DNA of 64,000 nt from JAIVGV01 sp036389335 (GTDB lineage: Bacteria > Acidobacteriota > Blastocatellia > Pyrinomonadales > Pyrinomonadaceae). The DNA is taken from the NCBI GenBank assembly GCA_036389335.1, contig DASVQC010000089.1, forward strand, positions 1-64,000, read 5' to 3'. The position numbers were made by a program, and so were the translations under genes. Position 1 is the stretch's first letter; every line of letters starts with the position of its first letter. The notes under the pieces were generated by a model. It worked only from the letters and a program-made list of their open reading frames with translations. It was not told the origin of the DNA and searched no databases. This document shows positions 61,266-64,000 of this stretch, piece after piece.

Positions 61266-63107
61266 ATGGCCCCGATGGTCGAAAAAGAATGGACGCTGAT
61301 GTTCTATTTCGCGAGCGACAACGCGCTCGCCCCCGAGATCGTCTCGCAGCTCAAAGCCATCAAACAGGCGGGCTTTCACCCCGACGCCAACGTCATCGCG
61401 CAGTTCGACCCCAACTCCGAGAACACCGACACGCACATCTTCGAGGTCAACCGGATTAACAAGATTCAGGCGAAGGGGAAACACAGGATCGGCCACGTCG
61501 GGTTCAGGGCCAACGATCCGTACGTCGTGAACCTGATGACCGACAAGGTGTGGAGGAAGGACAAGAAGGAGGGGCCGATCAGAGACCGGATCATAAAATC
61601 CCTCGACAGGTTCAAGGCCAAGGGCGAGGTCTTCGACCCGCCCGTCCCGCCGCCGCGCCCCGAGCGCCCGGAAGACGGCGGAGGCTCGCTCGAAGCCGCC
61701 CCCGTGGAATCCTTACAAAGCTTCCTGCGCTTTTGCAGCCGTAACTACCCGGCCCGGCATTACATGCTCTTCATCCTCGGGCACGGTCTGGTGGTGGGTA
61801 ACGACACGTTCCTGTTCGACGAGAACGCCCCGGAGCATTCTTTGAAGCTGACCGACCTCGGGGTGATCTTGAACGACTTCAAGGGGGAGATCAGGGAGAA
61901 GGGCGGCGTGTTCGAGCTGGTCAGCTTCCACAGTTGCTCGATGAGTTCCCTCGAAGTGGCCTGCGAGCTTCAGTATGACGGCGATAAAAAGTACGGCGGC
62001 GCTAAGAGGAATGGCGGCGGTAAAAAGAATGGCGGCGGTAAACCGGAAGGCACGGCCAACTACATGCTCGCCGCGCAGAGCCCCTCGTTCGTCGGCAGTT
62101 GGCCCTACAGGCAGATCTTGATCCGGATATTCAATTACCTCGTCAGGAAGGAGAGCGACGTCCAAAAACTGTGCACGGACATCTTCTCCTACTGCCTCTA
62201 TAACAGTTACGACTTCATCGTGGCGGGCTACAACTTCGACGTGTGCCTGTGTGACCTGAACAACGTGCCGAAAATTCGCCCCCCGCTCTCCGCCCTCGCG
62301 AAGGCGCTCGTCGAAGGCTTGAAGTACCCGCAGCTCGTCGAGCGCGTTCTCCTGGCCCACTGGGACGCGCAGAGCTACTGGCTGGAGAACTACACCGATC
62401 TGCACGACTTCTGCGGCTGCCTCAAGCGCAGGCTTGACGGGCCGGGATCGGAGCCCGCCGGGGTCGCGGAAAAGATCTCCGGCGCCTGCGACGAAGTGAT
62501 CACGGTGCTCAAGAAAGGGGGCGTGAAGGGCGACGGGCTGCCCGTCGTCCGTTCGGAATTTGCCGGGACGGCTTCTCAGTACTCGCGCGGGTTGTCCGTC
62601 TTCTTCCCGTGGTCTCCTCCGCTCAACTCGCTGTTCTGGCCCACCGAATATAACAAGTACCGGTTCTTTACGGACGCGGGGAAGGGCGAAACCCCGTGGA
62701 GCGAGTTCTTGGCCGAATACTTCTTGAAGACGCGTCGGCCCGCGCGCGGGACGGAGGAGGAGGCGCTGCTCGCCGTGGCCGAAAGTAACGGGGGGCGCGC
62801 GCGCCGGAAGTCGAAGACGCCCGAGCTTGAGGAGGAACTGCTCGAAGCCTTTGCCACCCGCGTCTTCGGCGTGAGCGGGCAACTGAACAAGGGCGGCCCG
62901 CGCGACACGCAGGGAGACGACTGCGATTGCCCGTCCATCAAGAACTACCCCTCGTTCACCCGCGAGCCGCAGGCGGAGGCGCAGGACGGTGAGACGCCGT
63001 ACGAGCTGCCCCGCGGGAGCGTGGTCAGCAAGACTTTCGTGAGCGACCGGACTCCCTTCAAACAGGGGCGGGGGAAGACCTCCATTCTGGACAACTTGGC
63101 CGAGTGA
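61266..63107 (+). CDS. Clostripain-family (C11) cysteine peptidase
   Basis: The 613-residue protein has the C11 caspase-like fold: EWTLMFYFASDNALAPEI at the start, the catalytic His in HYMLFILGHGLVVGN and the Cys in FELVSFHSCSMSSLEVAC, with later FIVAGYNFDVCLCDLNN. An insert with GGAKRNGGGKKNGGGK repeats (about 243-258) follows the active Cys. There is no signal peptide, so the enzyme is probably cytoplasmic, unlike secreted clostripain. AAGGAGGA lies 9 bases before ATG 61266; an upstream ATG at 61176 lacks a ribosome site. Its stop overlaps the start of the TPR gene (GTGA), so the two are translationally coupled. Confidence 0.85.
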   Translation: MAPMVEKEWTLMFYFASDNALAPEIVSQLKAIKQAGFHPDANVIAQFDPNSENTDTHIFEVNRINKIQAKGKHRIGHVGFRANDPYVVNLMTDKVWRKDKKEGPIRDRIIKSLDRFKAKGEVFDPPVPPPRPERPEDGGGSLEAAPVESLQSFLRFCSRNYPARHYMLFILGHGLVVGNDTFLFDENAPEHSLKLTDLGVILNDFKGEIREKGGVFELVSFHSCSMSSLEVACELQYDGDKKYGGAKRNGGGKKNGGGKPEGTANYMLAAQSPSFVGSWPYRQILIRIFNYLVRKESDVQKLCTDIFSYCLYNSYDFIVAGYNFDVCLCDLNNVPKIRPPLSALAKALVEGLKYPQLVERVLLAHWDAQSYWLENYTDLHDFCGCLKRRLDGPGSEPAGVAEKISGACDEVITVLKKGGVKGDGLPVVRSEFAGTASQYSRGLSVFFPWSPPLNSLFWPTEYNKYRFFTDAGKGETPWSEFLAEYFLKTRRPARGTEEEALLAVAESNGGRARRKSKTPELEEELLEAFATRVFGVSGQLNKGGPRDTQGDDCDCPSIKNYPSFTREPQAEAQDGETPYELPRGSVVSKTFVSDRTPFKQGRGKTSILDNLAE

Positions 63108-64000
63108 GATCACGAGCGGCATCGTCGGGTCGGGCCTTGAGACGAAAGGGGGCCCTCCGCGGCCTGCTCATGCTGGCGGCGTTACTACTGGTTTGTCCGG
63201 CCACGCCTCAGCGCGGGCAGGTGACGCCGGGCGCGGCAGAGGCGGCGCGGCAACTGGCGGGCGCGGCCAACGACAACGCCGCCGGTCTGGAGGGGCGGCG
63301 GGAGGCCCTGAGAAAGTTGGAAGAGGCGGCCCGCCTCTTCGAGGGCGCGGGAGAGCTGATCGAGGCGGCCCACGCACTCAACCGCGCGGGCCGCCTCCAA
63401 TTAATACTGAATGCGCCGCAATCGGCCCTCGACGATCACTCGAAAGCGTTAGACCTGCTTAAACAGTCGCCCGACGCGGGCGCGGAAGTGGACGGCCTGA
63501 ACGGGCAGGGCGCGGCCTACATTCGACTGAATAGAGGCGGCGACGCCGAGAGGGTGATCGGAAGGGCGCTCTCGCTGAGCGAGCAGTCCGGCTACTCGCG
63601 CGGCGAGGCGCAAGCCCTCCTGACGCTCAGCGAGCAGCAGAATCCGTCCGACCACGCGCTGGCCCTGCGGACGGCCCAAAAGTCTCTCGCGCTCTGGCAA
63701 ACGCTCGACGACAAGCCGTCGCGCGCGCGCGCCTACGCCCGCGTCGGGCAGTACTACATGGCGCAGAGCGCGCTGCCGGAAGCCGCAGAGAATTACCAGC
63801 AGGCGCTAGCCGTCTGGCGCGACTTGAACAACCCGCCGGAGCAGGCGGGCGTTTTAATCATGCTGGGCTACATCGAGTTCCGCAAAGGAGAGTGGTGGGG
63901 CTGCATTTCGCTCATGACGCAGGCCCAGAGCATGATCGACGCGGGGGCCGAGCCGGAAATGATGGGGCAGATCGCGGGCGCGATGGCGGAAACTTTCAAC
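63104..64000 (+). CDS. TPR-repeat protein, N-terminal part (runs off window)
   Basis: From GTG 63104 (GTGA overlap with the clostripain stop) the frame stays open to the window end, about 299 residues. After an Arg-rich n-region comes a membrane/signal segment (GLLMLAALLLVCPAT, about 21-35), then at least five TPR-like helical pairs (for example ALRKLEEAARLFEGAGELIE, ARVGQYYMAQSALPEAAENY, QALAVWRDLNNPPEQAGVLI). In related bacteria such TPR arrays usually precede a CHAT peptidase domain, which would lie beyond the window. Coupling to a C11 peptidase suggests a caspase-like pair. The C-terminal domain is unseen. Confidence 0.8.
   Translation, partial: MRSRAASSGRALRRKGALRGLLMLAALLLVCPATPQRGQVTPGAAEAARQLAGAANDNAAGLEGRREALRKLEEAARLFEGAGELIEAAHALNRAGRLQLILNAPQSALDDHSKALDLLKQSPDAGAEVDGLNGQGAAYIRLNRGGDAERVIGRALSLSEQSGYSRGEAQALLTLSEQQNPSDHALALRTAQKSLALWQTLDDKPSRARAYARVGQYYMAQSALPEAAENYQQALAVWRDLNNPPEQAGVLIMLGYIEFRKGEWWGCISLMTQAQSMIDAGAEPEMMGQIAGAMAETFN

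Overview
The window is GC-rich, densely coded bacterial chromosome. Its gene set looks like Acidobacteriota, plausibly class Blastocatellia. The inference rests on a PadR regulator followed by an 882-residue duplicated MacB/FtsX permease (the acidobacterial ADOP arrangement), a huge Ig/beta-helix/Calx-beta/HYR surface protein, CpxP/Spy-like periplasmic proteins beside an ECF sigma factor, and a TPR protein coupled to a clostripain-type peptidase. No rRNA, tRNA or CRISPR array was seen, so the taxonomy is inference only.

Layout. 0-14.9 kb: a D-threonine-aldolase/D-serine-dehydratase-like PLP enzyme, an MsbA-type ABC exporter, a minus-strand MacAB-like efflux operon, small secreted proteins, an ECF sigma/zinc anti-sigma/CpxP-like stress module, the PadR-ADOP pair with a likely operator, and a secreted protein of 29-residue repeats. 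15.1-19.8 kb: a mobile, plasmid-like island with HigBA, ParA, a winged-helix replication-initiator-like protein carrying CCCACC repeats, dispersed ACTAAAC direct repeats and a tyrosine recombinase. Broken genes surround it: a gene with an internal stop, a frameshifted beta-helix gene and a TPR gene lacking its 5' end. 21.2-26.5 kb: a Ni/Co transporter with an unusual short architecture, two hydrolases, a MOSC protein, and a UBP zinc finger fused to a diadenylate cyclase domain. 27.0-33.5 kb: the 2177-residue surface protein.

33.6-34.2 kb holds what I rate the most interesting item. It is a thioredoxin-like gene whose reading frame is interrupted by one TGA exactly where the first Cys of a CxxC motif belongs (U-G-A-C), followed at the right distance by a stem-loop that fits a bacterial SECIS element. 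It is a candidate selenoprotein. 34.7-46.9 kb is a tightly coupled operon (TTGA, ATGA and GTGA stop/start overlaps) for making, exporting and modifying an extracellular polysaccharide: four glycosyltransferases, an ABC exporter, a heparinase II/III-like lyase, an APH-type kinase, a polysaccharide deacetylase and an outer-membrane barrel protein. No standard Wzx/Wzy pair is visible.

47.3-51.0 kb: a cytokinin-dehydrogenase-like flavoenzyme and an ornithine-cyclodeaminase/threonine-dehydratase pair. 51.2-60.5 kb (minus strand): a YncE-like beta-propeller, a 1764-residue multicopper oxidase resembling bacterial Mn-oxidase-type giants, and an NtrC-type activator that may control it. 61.3-64 kb: a clostripain-family peptidase translationally coupled to a TPR protein that runs off the window. 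Long imperfect palindromes of one family (CACCACAGAGGCACAGAG-like) sit in at least five intergenic gaps, and a different perfect 28-bp palindrome lies near 3.2 kb.
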